Source of the DNA: Mesonia sp.
GTDB taxonomy: Bacteria > Bacteroidota > Bacteroidia > Flavobacteriales > Flavobacteriaceae
Direction: 5' to 3'
Assembly (NCBI GenBank): GCA_012964435.1
Contig: DTTX01000047.1
Location: 1,737-44,144 of the forward strand
DNA: 42,408 nt
The translations under genes and the position numbers were made by a program. Below, in pieces: positions 25,220 through 34,315 of the stretch. A model generated the notes under the pieces. It saw only the letters and a list, made by a program, of their open reading frames with translations, was not told the origin of the DNA and did not search any database. The first letter of the stretch is position 1. Each line of letters starts with the position of its first letter.

Positions 25220-26347
25220 CTATCTTAACTCTAATATTTCAGTCCAAATTCTCTCATTGTAACGGGCAAAGGTAAAATTTTCAGCTATTTGATAAGCTTT
25301 AAAAGCTTTCTCTTTGAGCTTTAATTGATCTATACTGCTTAATTCATTCAATATAGCTACAAGTTTTTCTGCTGTTATAGGGTTTACTATAAATCCATTT
25401 TTAGGGTTAATATATTGACCAATACTCGATACATCTGAAACTATAGGTATACAACCATAATTCATTCCTTCTGCAATCACTTTAGGAAAGCCTTCTGAAG
25501 CGGTACTTGGTAATAATAAAAAATGAGCGCTTCTATAAATTTCAAAAACTTCAGTTCTACTTAAAAATCCATGAAACCGAATAGGTAGTTTTTTTATTTT
25601 AACTTGTTGCTCATATGACTCTCTTTTAGCACCATTCCCGATTAAATGTACTTTTTCTACATAATCGTTTATATTTTCAAAAGTCGAAAAAGCATCGATG
25701 ATTCGTTGCACACCTTTTTCATCTTCTAATCGACCTACAAAACAAAACGTAAATTTTGGTTGATAGGTTTTGTTTTCAATCACATTTCTTCCTTCCGCAC
25801 GTTCAGCTAAGGTCAAACAAGGGTTTTCAAAAGTTAGGCATTGCTGCGGTTGGTCTGGCCATTTCCCATTAATAGTAACTTTACGAGATTGATTTTTAAG
25901 CATTTTGCGCTGAAGAGCATAACCCAAAGGAGCATTTTCTTGAGTCCAATTTCCTGCATACTTAAACCATCCTTTTTTCTTCACCATGTAAGTGAGATAG
26001 GGTATTAAATAAACACCAATCCCCACAGGAGCACGAAATTGAAAGACATCTACTTTTTTTAATACGTTTTTGACGACCGAAAGTGTTTTAGGTAAATTAG
26101 AAATTACCGTAAATTTTTCTCGTAAACTTCTCCCTCCGGAAGGTGGTAACGCCACAAACTTCACACGATCAGATTGGTAAGAAATTGAACTCGGTGGCGG
26201 TGTTATTTCATGAAAAAAAGCGACATGATAAATCTCTTCGAAGCGATCTAATAGATGATTAATTTCTGTAATGGTGGGTCCCCACCCTACAATATCTCCA
26301 TCTTGATTACGATAATGCTCGGTATGTGAAATGATCGCTAACTTCAT
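25220..26347 (-). CDS. GT4-like glycosyltransferase
   Basis: A 375-residue GT-B protein. The N-terminal half is unusual for GT4: MKLAIISHTEHYRNQDGDIVG, then FKYAGNWTQENAPLGYALQRK, a combination also seen in some uncharacterised polysaccharide-cluster enzymes. The C-terminal half is standard, with FCFVGRLEDEKGVQRIIDAF and the E-x7-E motif Glu285 to Glu293 in SEGFPKVIAEGM. It overlaps the upstream glycosyltransferase gene by 4 bases and is followed one base later by the polymerase gene, so the three are likely translated together. Sugar specificity is unknown. Confidence 0.82.
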   Translation of the reverse strand: MKLAIISHTEHYRNQDGDIVGWGPTITEINHLLDRFEEIYHVAFFHEITPPPSSISYQSDRVKFVALPPSGGRSLREKFTVISNLPKTLSVVKNVLKKVDVFQFRAPVGIGVYLIPYLTYMVKKKGWFKYAGNWTQENAPLGYALQRKMLKNQSRKVTINGKWPDQPQQCLTFENPCLTLAERAEGRNVIENKTYQPKFTFCFVGRLEDEKGVQRIIDAFSTFENINDYVEKVHLIGNGAKRESYEQQVKIKKLPIRFHGFLSRTEVFEIYRSAHFLLLPSTASEGFPKVIAEGMNYGCIPIVSDVSSIGQYINPKNGFIVNPITAEKLVAILNELSSIDQLKLKEKAFKAYQIAENFTFARYNERIWTEILELR

Positions 26348-27441
26348 AAAACCACTTTTAAATATTGCTGAATAATCTTATCCCAAGTGAAATGTTGCGT
26401 CCACTCTATTGCGTCTTCACTAAATTGAGAATAATTGCCTAAAATAGTATCGATAGCGTCAACAATTTCTTTTTTATCCTTATTATCCACTAAAATACCA
26501 GATTTTTGATGAGCAATCGCATCTTCAATTCCACAATCTCTAGCGCCAATTCCCGGTAAACCTAAGGCATTCCCTTCTAAAATAGCGATCCCAAAACCTT
26601 CTACATCTCCTTCTGAAGTGTGTTCACTCAGCATCATAAAAATAGTTGCCTGCTTCAATAAATCATGTTTCTCTTCTTCTGAAACTCTTCCGTGAAACAC
26701 TAAATGCTGCGCTACATTTAAATTTTCAGCTAAATCTACTAAGCCATCTTTTGTAGTCGGTATTCCAACGATATGATACTTAACCTGCGGATATTTCTTT
26801 TTGATTTCCGGCAAGACTTCGATGATATTATGTTGACCTTTTCGCGGAGTCACATTACCTACCGTAACTAAATTCAATTTAAAATCTGGTGATAAAGTTC
26901 GAGGTTGGTTAGCAAATTCAAAAATCTCAAAACCATTAGGAATCACTTCAACTTCTAAATTTAAGTGATCGATCAAACTCTTCGTATAATTAGATACGGC
27001 GATAAGTCGATCAAAACGTTGTAAACAAAAATCGGTAAATTTTCGCTGACTTTTCGAAGGCAACAATACTTCACTACCGTGTAAAACAGCTACATATTTT
27101 TTAGATAAAAATAAACTGAGTAAACCGCCAATCCAAATAGAGAATTTCCCTGAAAGTAAGACGATATCAGTTTTTTTTGAAAGCTGAAATGATTTCAAAA
27201 TACGATCAACATAACTTAAAAAAATAAGCTTCTTTCGAGGAATGCGAATAACATCAAAATCTTGAACGCTGTCAAAATCACGTTCTTCTTTTCCTTCACC
27301 GGAACGCTGATCTGAGATAACCTTCACGTCGATTTGGTTATCTTGAAACGAGCGAGCCAAATGCCAAGCATGATTCCCAATTCCACCTGGTTGCGGAGGG
27401 AATTCAGAAGTGACCAGTAAAAGTTTTTGTTTAGATTTCAA
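26344..27441 (-). CDS. GT4-like glycosyltransferase
   Basis: A 365-residue GT4 enzyme. The first strand and loop read KLLLVTSEFPPQPGGIGNHAWHLA, the nucleotide-sugar half begins LVTVGNVTPRKGQHN, and the E-x7-E motif is Glu281 to Glu289 in VEGFGIAILEGNALGLPGIG. HGSEV near 121-125 is a common acceptor-side motif. It is the first gene after a 106-base gap that holds a dispersed heptad/REP-like repeat, so it may begin a separate transcription unit. A 4-base ATGA overlap links it to the next gene. The transferred sugar is unknown. Confidence 0.88.
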   Translation of the reverse strand: MKSKQKLLLVTSEFPPQPGGIGNHAWHLARSFQDNQIDVKVISDQRSGEGKEERDFDSVQDFDVIRIPRKKLIFLSYVDRILKSFQLSKKTDIVLLSGKFSIWIGGLLSLFLSKKYVAVLHGSEVLLPSKSQRKFTDFCLQRFDRLIAVSNYTKSLIDHLNLEVEVIPNGFEIFEFANQPRTLSPDFKLNLVTVGNVTPRKGQHNIIEVLPEIKKKYPQVKYHIVGIPTTKDGLVDLAENLNVAQHLVFHGRVSEEEKHDLLKQATIFMMLSEHTSEGDVEGFGIAILEGNALGLPGIGARDCGIEDAIAHQKSGILVDNKDKKEIVDAIDTILGNYSQFSEDAIEWTQHFTWDKIIQQYLKVVL

Positions 27442-27478
27442 GTTAATTATGCTACTTTTTTTAATTTATGCTCTCACC

Positions 27479-27548
27479 CTAAGCTTGTCGAAGGATACTT
27501 CTCACTACTATTTACTTTTTCAAACTGCAAACTGTAAATTATACACTT
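27479..27548. repeat. Third copy of the REP-like/heptad element inside the cluster
   Basis: CTAAGCTTGTCGAAGGA at 27479-27495 matches the CTAAGCCTGTCGAAGGA form at 21351 in 16 of 17 positions. It is followed by ACTA at 27507, ACTT at 27514, then ACTG at 27524 and 27531, ATTA at 27538 and ACTT at 27545, mostly in 7-base phase. As at 21431, the array reaches the stop codon of a minus-strand gene (27548). Confidence 0.75.
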
Positions 27549-28876
27549 CAAAACGTTCCAATTCGATCTCCTTCTTTTAGCTTCTTACTCGATAATTTCC
27601 AAGACTTATAAACTTGAATAAAAATGACCGGCAGCAAGAATACAGATAAAATTGCCCCTACCAAAAGCATTAACTTATTCTTTTTAAATTTATAAGGAAT
27701 AATAGAAGGCGGAACCGTTTTTAGCAAAGCTAACCTAGCTTGATGATTACCGTGATATTTTCTGAATAAATACAAAACACTAGGAATGGGTCGAGGAGCA
27801 AACCATTTTTTAGTTCTAAAAGCATCCCAACTACCCATTTCTCGAAGTCCGCCGGAACCTACTTTTAAATGCAGACGTTTAGCATACGGATTTGACACAT
27901 TTAAAAAATGATGCAAATATAACCGTAAACCAAATTCACCATCGCCCATGCGTTGCTTTTCAAATTGACGATCGAATAATCCGGTGGTTTTAAAAATTTC
28001 TTTTTTTATTAGAACATTACCGGTATCTAATTGGTCAGAAATCCTGAAAAATGAATAATTCTGTGGCACTTCTGCTCCGGAAGTTGAAATAGAAACGCCT
28101 GAAGATACTTCCGCCTTAAAAAAATCTAGGGTTTTTAGGTGATGCGTGATCCAATCGGGGTCTACGCGACTATCGTCATCATACAACAAAATGTAATCTC
28201 CTTTTGATTGCTGAATAGCACGATTTCGAGCGAGCCATAAAGCTTTCTCTTCTTGATGGATCGGTTTGAGATCTAAATTCCAGCCATCGTAAAATTCACT
28301 TTGAAAAGGTGTTGATTGATCGACAATAATCACTTCAAAATGCGAGTAGTCTTGTTCTTCAAGATCTTTTAAGACATCTTTTAAATAAGTATACCGATTT
28401 AAAGTCGGAATAATGATACTTATAAAAGGCTTCGATTCAATAAGACTAGACTGAAAATTTTCATAAGCAGGATATAGAAGCGGTGATTGTAAATATTGAC
28501 TCCGCTGAGTTTTTCTCCCTTTCAAGTAAGATGAAATCTCTCGAAAAGGATTTTTAAAACTAAATAGTCGTAATAATAACACATAAATACACCAAACCGG
28601 ATGAAAATATTTATGAAGAAATCGATATTCATCGGCTAACGGAAGTTGCTCAAAGCTTTGATAAGTTTCAGCATCGCCAATATAACCTTTCTGCAAAGCT
28701 TGCCAAGATAGATCGTAAGCCTTCGCTTTTTCTGAAACAAAACCTTTATCTTTTTCTAACTGTTGAAGTATTGCTTTCGGCAAGGCGTCAACTTTAGGAA
28801 ATGCAAAAGTTTGATCATAACGAATTAATCCGAAATAATTGGCTGGTTGCAAGTATTTGAGGAAGGTAAAGATCAT
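27548..28876 (-). CDS. GT2-family glycosyltransferase with long N-terminal extension
   Basis: A 442-residue GT-A enzyme. About 150 residues precede the catalytic domain, containing a hydrophobic stretch near 95-106 and no family I recognise. The GT2 domain begins SIIIPTLNRYTYLKDVLKDL (about 153-172), with IIVDQSTP and the metal-binding DDD at 233-235 in LLYDDDSRVDPDW. A C-terminal hydrophobic helix (about 404-424) suggests membrane anchoring. A conserved arrangement KQRMGDGEFGLRL near 300-312 may provide the catalytic base region. It overlaps the upstream GT4 gene by 4 bases. Its stop codon is where the heptad repeat at 27479-27548 begins. Specificity is unknown. Confidence 0.85.
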   Translation of the reverse strand: MIFTFLKYLQPANYFGLIRYDQTFAFPKVDALPKAILQQLEKDKGFVSEKAKAYDLSWQALQKGYIGDAETYQSFEQLPLADEYRFLHKYFHPVWCIYVLLLRLFSFKNPFREISSYLKGRKTQRSQYLQSPLLYPAYENFQSSLIESKPFISIIIPTLNRYTYLKDVLKDLEEQDYSHFEVIIVDQSTPFQSEFYDGWNLDLKPIHQEEKALWLARNRAIQQSKGDYILLYDDDSRVDPDWITHHLKTLDFFKAEVSSGVSISTSGAEVPQNYSFFRISDQLDTGNVLIKKEIFKTTGLFDRQFEKQRMGDGEFGLRLYLHHFLNVSNPYAKRLHLKVGSGGLREMGSWDAFRTKKWFAPRPIPSVLYLFRKYHGNHQARLALLKTVPPSIIPYKFKKNKLMLLVGAILSVFLLPVIFIQVYKSWKLSSKKLKEGDRIGTF

Positions 28877-29961
28877 TCTATATTTTTTATGTATTGATCT
28901 AATACGTTAAAATCTCTTTCAATAGCATTTTGATGTTCGTAAGTACTCATAAAACGCTGATAACCTCTTTCTGCTAATTCAATCGTTAAGCTTTCATCTA
29001 ACAATAAACGCCTCATTTGTTGAAATAAATCAGCATCATTTTGAGGTTCAAACAAAAGACCGTCTTGTTCATTTCTAATAATTTCAGCAATTCCAGAGGT
29101 TTTAGAGCCAATAACCGCAGTTTTAACGCTCATAGCTTCAATAGTTACAAAACCAAAAGCTTCAGTAATACTGGGCACGACAACCATATAAGAATTTTTA
29201 AAGATCTCTAAAACATTATTTTTAGATTGGAAACCATGAAAAACAACAGAATCATTTAAATTTAACTGACCTACTAAGTTTATTAGTTTACTTTTCTCTT
29301 CGCCATCGCCAATTATATTTAAACGCAAAGTTTTATCGATGATCAAACAATCTTTAAAGGCTTTTAATAATGTATCAATACCCTTTGAAGCATGTAGCCT
29401 TCCTGCATAAGAAATCTCTTTTACAGAGGTCTTATTTTTTTCGATAGTATTAGCATATGGCTTAATGGAATTGGGTAACACTTTTACTTTTGAAGATGAT
29501 ATTTTATAAACATCTTGTACATCACGATTTGTTGCTTCAGAATTTACAAAGATATGTGTCGCTAATTTATAAATTAGCTTTTTCCGCTCCATTAACCATT
29601 TTTTATTGTGATATTGAGAAGAAAGTGTTCGTATCCAAGAAATTCTCAAAGGTACCTTTGTGAACCAGCCAACTAACGTCATTAAGTTAACCGAGCCAAA
29701 TAAAGAAATCGTCATTACAGGTTGATATTTTTTGATTTGGCTGTACAAAAACTTAGCATCTTTAAAACCGGTCGGGCGTTTAGACGGCCAGAATACCGTA
29801 TTTACCTGATCTGAAAAATCGGGATCAATTTTTGGTTTTTTATTTGTAAAAACGATGACACGATAATCTTCAGATAATCGTTTTGTTAAACCAACGAAAA
29901 AATCTGATAGTGAAGAAGAATTAATAGTAAAACCTATAAATATGTATTTATTATTATTCAA
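28873..29961 (-). CDS. GT4-like glycosyltransferase
   Basis: A 362-residue GT-B enzyme with a full GT4 C-terminal half: EISYAGRLHASKGIDTLLKAF, VVFHGFQSK and the E-x7-E motif Glu267 to Glu275 in TEAFGFVTIEAM. The N-terminal half has FINSEATNRDVQDVYKI-like acceptor features (FVNSEATNRDV at about 138-148). It starts 12 bases after the sulfotransferase-like gene and overlaps the next GT2 gene by 4 bases, so it belongs to the same transcription unit. Which sugar it adds cannot be read. Confidence 0.87.
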   Translation of the reverse strand: MNNNKYIFIGFTINSSSLSDFFVGLTKRLSEDYRVIVFTNKKPKIDPDFSDQVNTVFWPSKRPTGFKDAKFLYSQIKKYQPVMTISLFGSVNLMTLVGWFTKVPLRISWIRTLSSQYHNKKWLMERKKLIYKLATHIFVNSEATNRDVQDVYKISSSKVKVLPNSIKPYANTIEKNKTSVKEISYAGRLHASKGIDTLLKAFKDCLIIDKTLRLNIIGDGEEKSKLINLVGQLNLNDSVVFHGFQSKNNVLEIFKNSYMVVVPSITEAFGFVTIEAMSVKTAVIGSKTSGIAEIIRNEQDGLLFEPQNDADLFQQMRRLLLDESLTIELAERGYQRFMSTYEHQNAIERDFNVLDQYIKNIE

Positions 29962-29973
29962 AAAATTAAAATT

Positions 29974-30834
29974 TTACCATTTATTATTCTCTTCGTAACC
30001 TAAATCTATTAACTCACTACCCGCTATTTTCTTAAATATCGATTTTTTACGAGATTTCCAATGCCCCCATTTTCCGGTAAAACTAAATTTAGATTTATCG
30101 TAATCGGGTTGCCAGTTGGGTTTAGTTACTTTCTTATTTTCTACTCCATAAGAACTGCCCATTACAGGAGCTCCTAAACATTTCTCTACATTTTCACGAG
30201 TATGATCAAGCTCGTAAAATTCTAAAAGAGTTTTAATACCTTCAAAAGAATCATTTAATTCTTCGTATTTAAACTTTTTCAGATTTGAATTCTCCTCAAT
30301 ACTACTAAAAATCCTTGCCTTTTCTGCCCAATCTTTAGTGAAATTCAAAAAATACCGACCAGAATAAAAATTAAATTTCTTTTTGACTATATGAGAAGTT
30401 TTATGCCAATTTCTACGATCGTTAGAAGCTTTGATCGAAGAAATCACATTATCACGACCATCTCTGCATAATAAAGCTATTTTAGCATTTGGGAAAGCTA
30501 ATTGCCATAGATAAGTTTCTTTAACTCTTGGTGACTTTATAAAAAGTGTTTTTTCTTCATCTAAATTGAACTTTTCTTTTAAGAACTGTTGCCACAAGTT
30601 TCCATAAAGTCTCATAAAATGAGGAAAATCTTTTTTATTTACTCCAGATGAAAAGCTATTTGTACTTATACTTTTAAAAACTTTATTTTTAATATGTTCT
30701 TCTCTAAACAAATTAAATTCACCTAAAGATGTATGAGGCGGAATTGTTTGCACTTCCGGATGCTGTTTTAACGTTGTGCCAACAAAATTTGTCCCACTCC
30801 TTACCCGTAATCCTAACAGTATTATAACCTTCAT
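29974..30834 (-). CDS. Sulfotransferase-like protein
   Basis: A 286-residue soluble protein of the PAPS-dependent sulfotransferase fold. The 5'-phosphosulfate loop is RVRSGTNFVGTTL (about 10-22), close to the SxRSGT form of bacterial sulfotransferases. The 3'-phosphate site is shown by LCRDGRDNVISSIKAS with Arg124 and Ser132/Ser133. A late Trp-rich segment, FTGKWGHWKSRKK, fits the region that closes over PAPS. It would move sulfate from PAPS to a sugar hydroxyl or amine, probably in the cytoplasm before export. It sits between the SGNH-like gene (4-base gap) and a GT4 gene. No PAPS synthesis genes are in the window. Confidence 0.8.
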   Translation of the reverse strand: MKVIILLGLRVRSGTNFVGTTLKQHPEVQTIPPHTSLGEFNLFREEHIKNKVFKSISTNSFSSGVNKKDFPHFMRLYGNLWQQFLKEKFNLDEEKTLFIKSPRVKETYLWQLAFPNAKIALLCRDGRDNVISSIKASNDRRNWHKTSHIVKKKFNFYSGRYFLNFTKDWAEKARIFSSIEENSNLKKFKYEELNDSFEGIKTLLEFYELDHTRENVEKCLGAPVMGSSYGVENKKVTKPNWQPDYDKSKFSFTGKWGHWKSRKKSIFKKIAGSELIDLGYEENNKW

Positions 30835-30838
30835 CGAT

Positions 30839-31717
30839 TTAATTTATTTTTTCAGCGATTTTTTTAGTGGCTCCAGTTTTCCCGAGTGTATTCACATGGA
30901 TCTCATCGTAAAAATACTTCGTTTCTTTTAGAGCATTGGTTAAATTCAAAATTTCTAAAGTTGATGATTCCCAATATATTTCTGTATTATAAATAGGAGG
31001 AAAGTATACCAATAATTCTATACTGTTTGATTGACATGTAGCTACAATCCTTTGAAAATAATCATTTTTAAAATCTATTTTTTTTGTTTCAAATTCTTTA
31101 GAAGACTTAAATTTTCTACTGGGGTAAGTATAATCTCCTACCTCATCAAAACGATTGTGTTTTTTGGGTTTTAAAGCACTTACCAAAGAAGGAAAAAATA
31201 ATTCAACATTATAATAAGAAATTCCTAAAAACGGGAGATATTTGGTACTACTTAGTACCGGAAAACGATCGCCATTCTCTAACTCATCATAATAATTATG
31301 AGTATAACCTCTTTTATTATACATCAAAAAACGATAATCGTTATCACCTAAAGTCCCACTAGTTTCTTTAAGAGAAGACAAAGTTGGTACTAAAATCACC
31401 TTTTTGGTTTGATGATCAGTGTTTAAAAAGTGCTGTAACATCAAGTAGTTATTAGGCAATCCGGTATCATCGATCGCTAAATTATAGCCCTTTAATCCTG
31501 TTAAAGAATCTAATAACTTCGTATCGATACCCGTTAAAGCGGTTGAAGCGCCTAAAATAATATAATCTACTTCCTTTTCTTTAATTGAATTTTCAACGAA
31601 GCTAGGTTTATAGAAGTTACCTCGACGAAGCGACCAAAAACTAAATTCTGCAATAGCATAGGCCAAAACAAGTCCGGTTAAAAATACTTTTAATATGTAA
31701 AAAAGAAACTTCTTCAT
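30839..31717 (-). CDS. SGNH-like protein paired with the MBOAT acyltransferase
   Basis: A 292-residue protein with one N-terminal membrane helix (about 5-27) and a soluble domain probably in the periplasm. It has features of SGNH hydrolase folds: GAS (56-58) after a hydrophobic strand, as in block I; an Asn in GYNLAID; and DEIHVN near 271-276, matching the Asp-x-x-His block V. It resembles the partner proteins that accept acyl groups from MBOAT transporters (AlgJ/AlgX, DltD, PatB), but overall similarity is too low for me to assign a named family. Its start codon directly adjoins the MBOAT stop, so the pair should be co-translated and function together. It is most likely the final O-acyltransferase on the polysaccharide. 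Confidence 0.7.
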   Translation of the reverse strand: MKKFLFYILKVFLTGLVLAYAIAEFSFWSLRRGNFYKPSFVENSIKEKEVDYIILGASTALTGIDTKLLDSLTGLKGYNLAIDDTGLPNNYLMLQHFLNTDHQTKKVILVPTLSSLKETSGTLGDNDYRFLMYNKRGYTHNYYDELENGDRFPVLSSTKYLPFLGISYYNVELFFPSLVSALKPKKHNRFDEVGDYTYPSRKFKSSKEFETKKIDFKNDYFQRIVATCQSNSIELLVYFPPIYNTEIYWESSTLEILNLTNALKETKYFYDEIHVNTLGKTGATKKIAEKIN

Positions 31718-33145
31718 TTAAAATTGAAAATATATAAAATCACTCGGATTTTTGAATACGCCTAAAAATAAGATTAGTAAAAAGACACCTATCGAACTTA
31801 ATACAGAAAGTTTCACTTCAGCTTGCGAACGTTTAAAAGCTTTAAATTCAAAAAACAATAAAGCTATAATACCAAAGACAATAATCAAACTGAACAACAG
31901 CATTTTAGAACTTCCCGTAAATAAAGAAATATCTGCTGAATTTAAATTAATGATTCGATAAAGATAATCTAATGCTTGACTAACATTGGCGGCTCTAAAA
32001 AACACCCAAGCCAACATTACAGCAATAAATGTATAGAGCATTGCCGGTAATTGCGAAAACTTAAATTCGTTATTTGAGACCTTTCTCTTAGGAGCTTTTG
32101 ATAATAAAGTTGGTAAATACAGTGAAGCGTGAATACCGCCCCAAATCACAAACGTCCAATTAGCTCCGTGCCAAAGACCACTGACTAAAAAAATAGCAAA
32201 TATATTTCTAATCTTCATCAATAAACCTCCACGGCTACCGCCTAAAGGAATATACAAATAATCTCGGAACCAAGTCGAAAGCGAAATATGCCATCTGCGC
32301 CAAAATTCAGGGATATTTTTTGAAAAATAGGGAAATCTAAAATTTGTCATTAAGTCAAACCCGAAAAGTCTTGCTACCCCAATCGCAATATCGGAATAAC
32401 CGGAAAAGTCTCCATAAATCTGAAAACCGAACAACACGGCTCCAATCGCTAATTCTGCAGAAGAATGCCCTGAAATATCATTAAAAATTTGATTCACAAA
32501 AAAAGCACAATTATCAGCAATCACTACTTTCTTGAACATACCCCATAAAATCAAAGAAATTCCACTTTTAGCATATTCAAAATCAAAAATTCTTTTGCGG
32601 TCAAACTGCGGAAGTAAATGTGCAGCTCTTTCTATGGGTCCTGCTACTAACTGCGGAAAGAATGCCACATAAGTAGCAAACCTAAAAAAACTAGGAGTTG
32701 GCTGTAATTGTTTTCGATAAATATCGATGGTATAACTTAGGGTCTGAAAAGTATAAAATGAAATCCCTACCGGTAAGATAACACTTAAACTAGAGATATT
32801 AAAATTTACACCAACACTACCCCAAGCTTCTACCCAAGAATCAATAAAAAAATTAGCGTATTTAAAGTAACAAAGTAAACCTAAATTAAATAGAAGACTT
32901 ACAGCTAATAACCATTTTCGAGAAGCTTTCTTTTCAGTTTCACTCAGTTTTAAGCCTACAAAGTAATCGACTAAGGTGCTGACCAGAATTAATGATAAGA
33001 AACGATAGTCCCACCAACCGTAAAAAACATAGCTCGCAATGAGCAATAAAATATTTTGAGCTCTAAAAGATTTTTTGAGTAAAAACCAATACAGTATAAA
33101 AACAATAGGCAAAAAAATAAGAAACGTAAAAGAGTTGAATAACAT
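31718..33145 (-). CDS. MBOAT-family O-acyltransferase (AlgI-like)
   Basis: A 475-residue membrane protein with about ten or more helices. The N-terminal MLFNSFTFLIFLPIVFILYW and SYVFYGWWDYRF are typical of AlgI relatives. Family hallmarks follow: PQLVAGPIERA, GYSDIAIGVARLFGF, FWRRWHISLSTWFRDYLYIPLGG with His286, and LWHGANWTFVIWGGIHA with His326, the expected catalytic histidine. It should move acyl groups, usually acetyl, across the inner membrane for O-acylation of the exported polysaccharide. It lies 3 bases after a GT4 gene and abuts the SGNH-like gene, its likely partner. Confidence 0.93.
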   Translation of the reverse strand: MLFNSFTFLIFLPIVFILYWFLLKKSFRAQNILLLIASYVFYGWWDYRFLSLILVSTLVDYFVGLKLSETEKKASRKWLLAVSLLFNLGLLCYFKYANFFIDSWVEAWGSVGVNFNISSLSVILPVGISFYTFQTLSYTIDIYRKQLQPTPSFFRFATYVAFFPQLVAGPIERAAHLLPQFDRKRIFDFEYAKSGISLILWGMFKKVVIADNCAFFVNQIFNDISGHSSAELAIGAVLFGFQIYGDFSGYSDIAIGVARLFGFDLMTNFRFPYFSKNIPEFWRRWHISLSTWFRDYLYIPLGGSRGGLLMKIRNIFAIFLVSGLWHGANWTFVIWGGIHASLYLPTLLSKAPKRKVSNNEFKFSQLPAMLYTFIAVMLAWVFFRAANVSQALDYLYRIINLNSADISLFTGSSKMLLFSLIIVFGIIALLFFEFKAFKRSQAEVKLSVLSSIGVFLLILFLGVFKNPSDFIYFQF

Positions 33146-33148
33146 AGC

Positions 33149-34315
33149 CTAATTTTTATAAAAATTTACGAACTCTCGTTGCTGTTTCTCAATATTGAAT
33201 TCTACCTTAACTCGAGCCATCGCACGAGAAGTGATTTTATTTTTTTCTTCCCCGGAAAGTTGACTTACCGTTATAATTTTTTCAGCGAGTAATTCTGGTT
33301 GTAATTTAGGTACCACCCAACCGGTTTGCTCGTGTAGGACATTCTCCGATAGACCTTCAGCATCAGAAACGATACAAAGTTTACCTAAAGCTTGCGCCTC
33401 CAACACCGCATTACAAAAACCTTCTTGAATACTATATTGAATATAAATTTCAGCAGCTTCTACTTCTCTTTTTACTTCTTCCCGAGAAAGTTTCCCTAAA
33501 AAACGAACTTGTTCTAAAAAACCAAACTCATAAGCCGCATAGGCAATTCGTTCATATTGATCTCCTTCGCCAATGATCGTATAAGTGAAGTCATATCCGG
33601 CCTTTTTTATAATATTCAAAGCACGCATGGTTTCTTCGAAACCCTTTTTCCAATGTAAACGACCTACCGAAATTAATTTTAAGGAAGATGAATTTTGAAC
33701 TTGAGCTGGTTCATTCGGTTTAAAAAAATGAACATCGATCGCAGGAGTAATCTTAACCACAGGAATTGACGAAGGTAAACCTTCTTTAATCGCTAACTGA
33801 TGTAAATCATTAGAGATCACGTGTAATTGATCTAAATATCTCCAAGCTTTTTGATAACAGTTTGGATGTTTTATAGGATAAATACCAATATCAAAACCCC
33901 GAAAGCTGACACCCATTTTTGCATCGATCACTTTCGCTAAAGATTCTTTACCTAATGCCATAGTTCCAAAACCAAAGTGCAACCAATCTAGATCTGCTTT
34001 TAATAAAGGAGCATTTAAGTAAACCCGAGTTGAAAATGCAATGAAACTGCTCGGCTTCTCGAGTCGATACCACTTGACGATTCTTCCTAAATAAGGAAGT
34101 AATGATATATAAGTAGTTAAGAAGGAAAATGCTAAAGTAATTGGATTTCTTTTCTTAGCAGGAAAGGTTTCGACTTGACAAGCTTTAAAGTCACTCCTAT
34201 TTTTTTGACAAAATAAAGTAACTTCAAAACCTTGCTCTTGCAATCCATTAATTTTGGAATTGAAAAACGTTTCTGAATAGCCCGGAGGCTGTGCAAGTAC
34301 GATCCCTATCTTCAT
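33149..34315 (-). CDS. GT4-like glycosyltransferase
   Basis: A 388-residue GT-B enzyme. The N-terminal MKIGIVLAQPPGYSETFF, acceptor-side FGFGTMALG and SFRGFDIG, and the GT4 donor half with LISVGRLHWKKGFEETMRAL are clear; the E-x7-E motif is Glu298 to Glu306 in QEGFCNAVLEAQ. The RxHWKKG form recurs in the two glycosyltransferases at the right end of the window, so these three may share a donor type or ancestry. It overlaps the sulfotransferase-like gene by 4 bases and precedes the MBOAT gene by 3. Donor and acceptor are unknown. Confidence 0.88.
   Translation of the reverse strand: MKIGIVLAQPPGYSETFFNSKINGLQEQGFEVTLFCQKNRSDFKACQVETFPAKKRNPITLAFSFLTTYISLLPYLGRIVKWYRLEKPSSFIAFSTRVYLNAPLLKADLDWLHFGFGTMALGKESLAKVIDAKMGVSFRGFDIGIYPIKHPNCYQKAWRYLDQLHVISNDLHQLAIKEGLPSSIPVVKITPAIDVHFFKPNEPAQVQNSSSLKLISVGRLHWKKGFEETMRALNIIKKAGYDFTYTIIGEGDQYERIAYAAYEFGFLEQVRFLGKLSREEVKREVEAAEIYIQYSIQEGFCNAVLEAQALGKLCIVSDAEGLSENVLHEQTGWVVPKLQPELLAEKIITVSQLSGEEKNKITSRAMARVKVEFNIEKQQREFVNFYKN

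Noticed and set aside
30835-30838. Possible insertion boundary between sulfotransferase and SGNH-like genes
   Set aside because: The 4-base gap shows no repeat or target-site duplication, and gene order is continuous.
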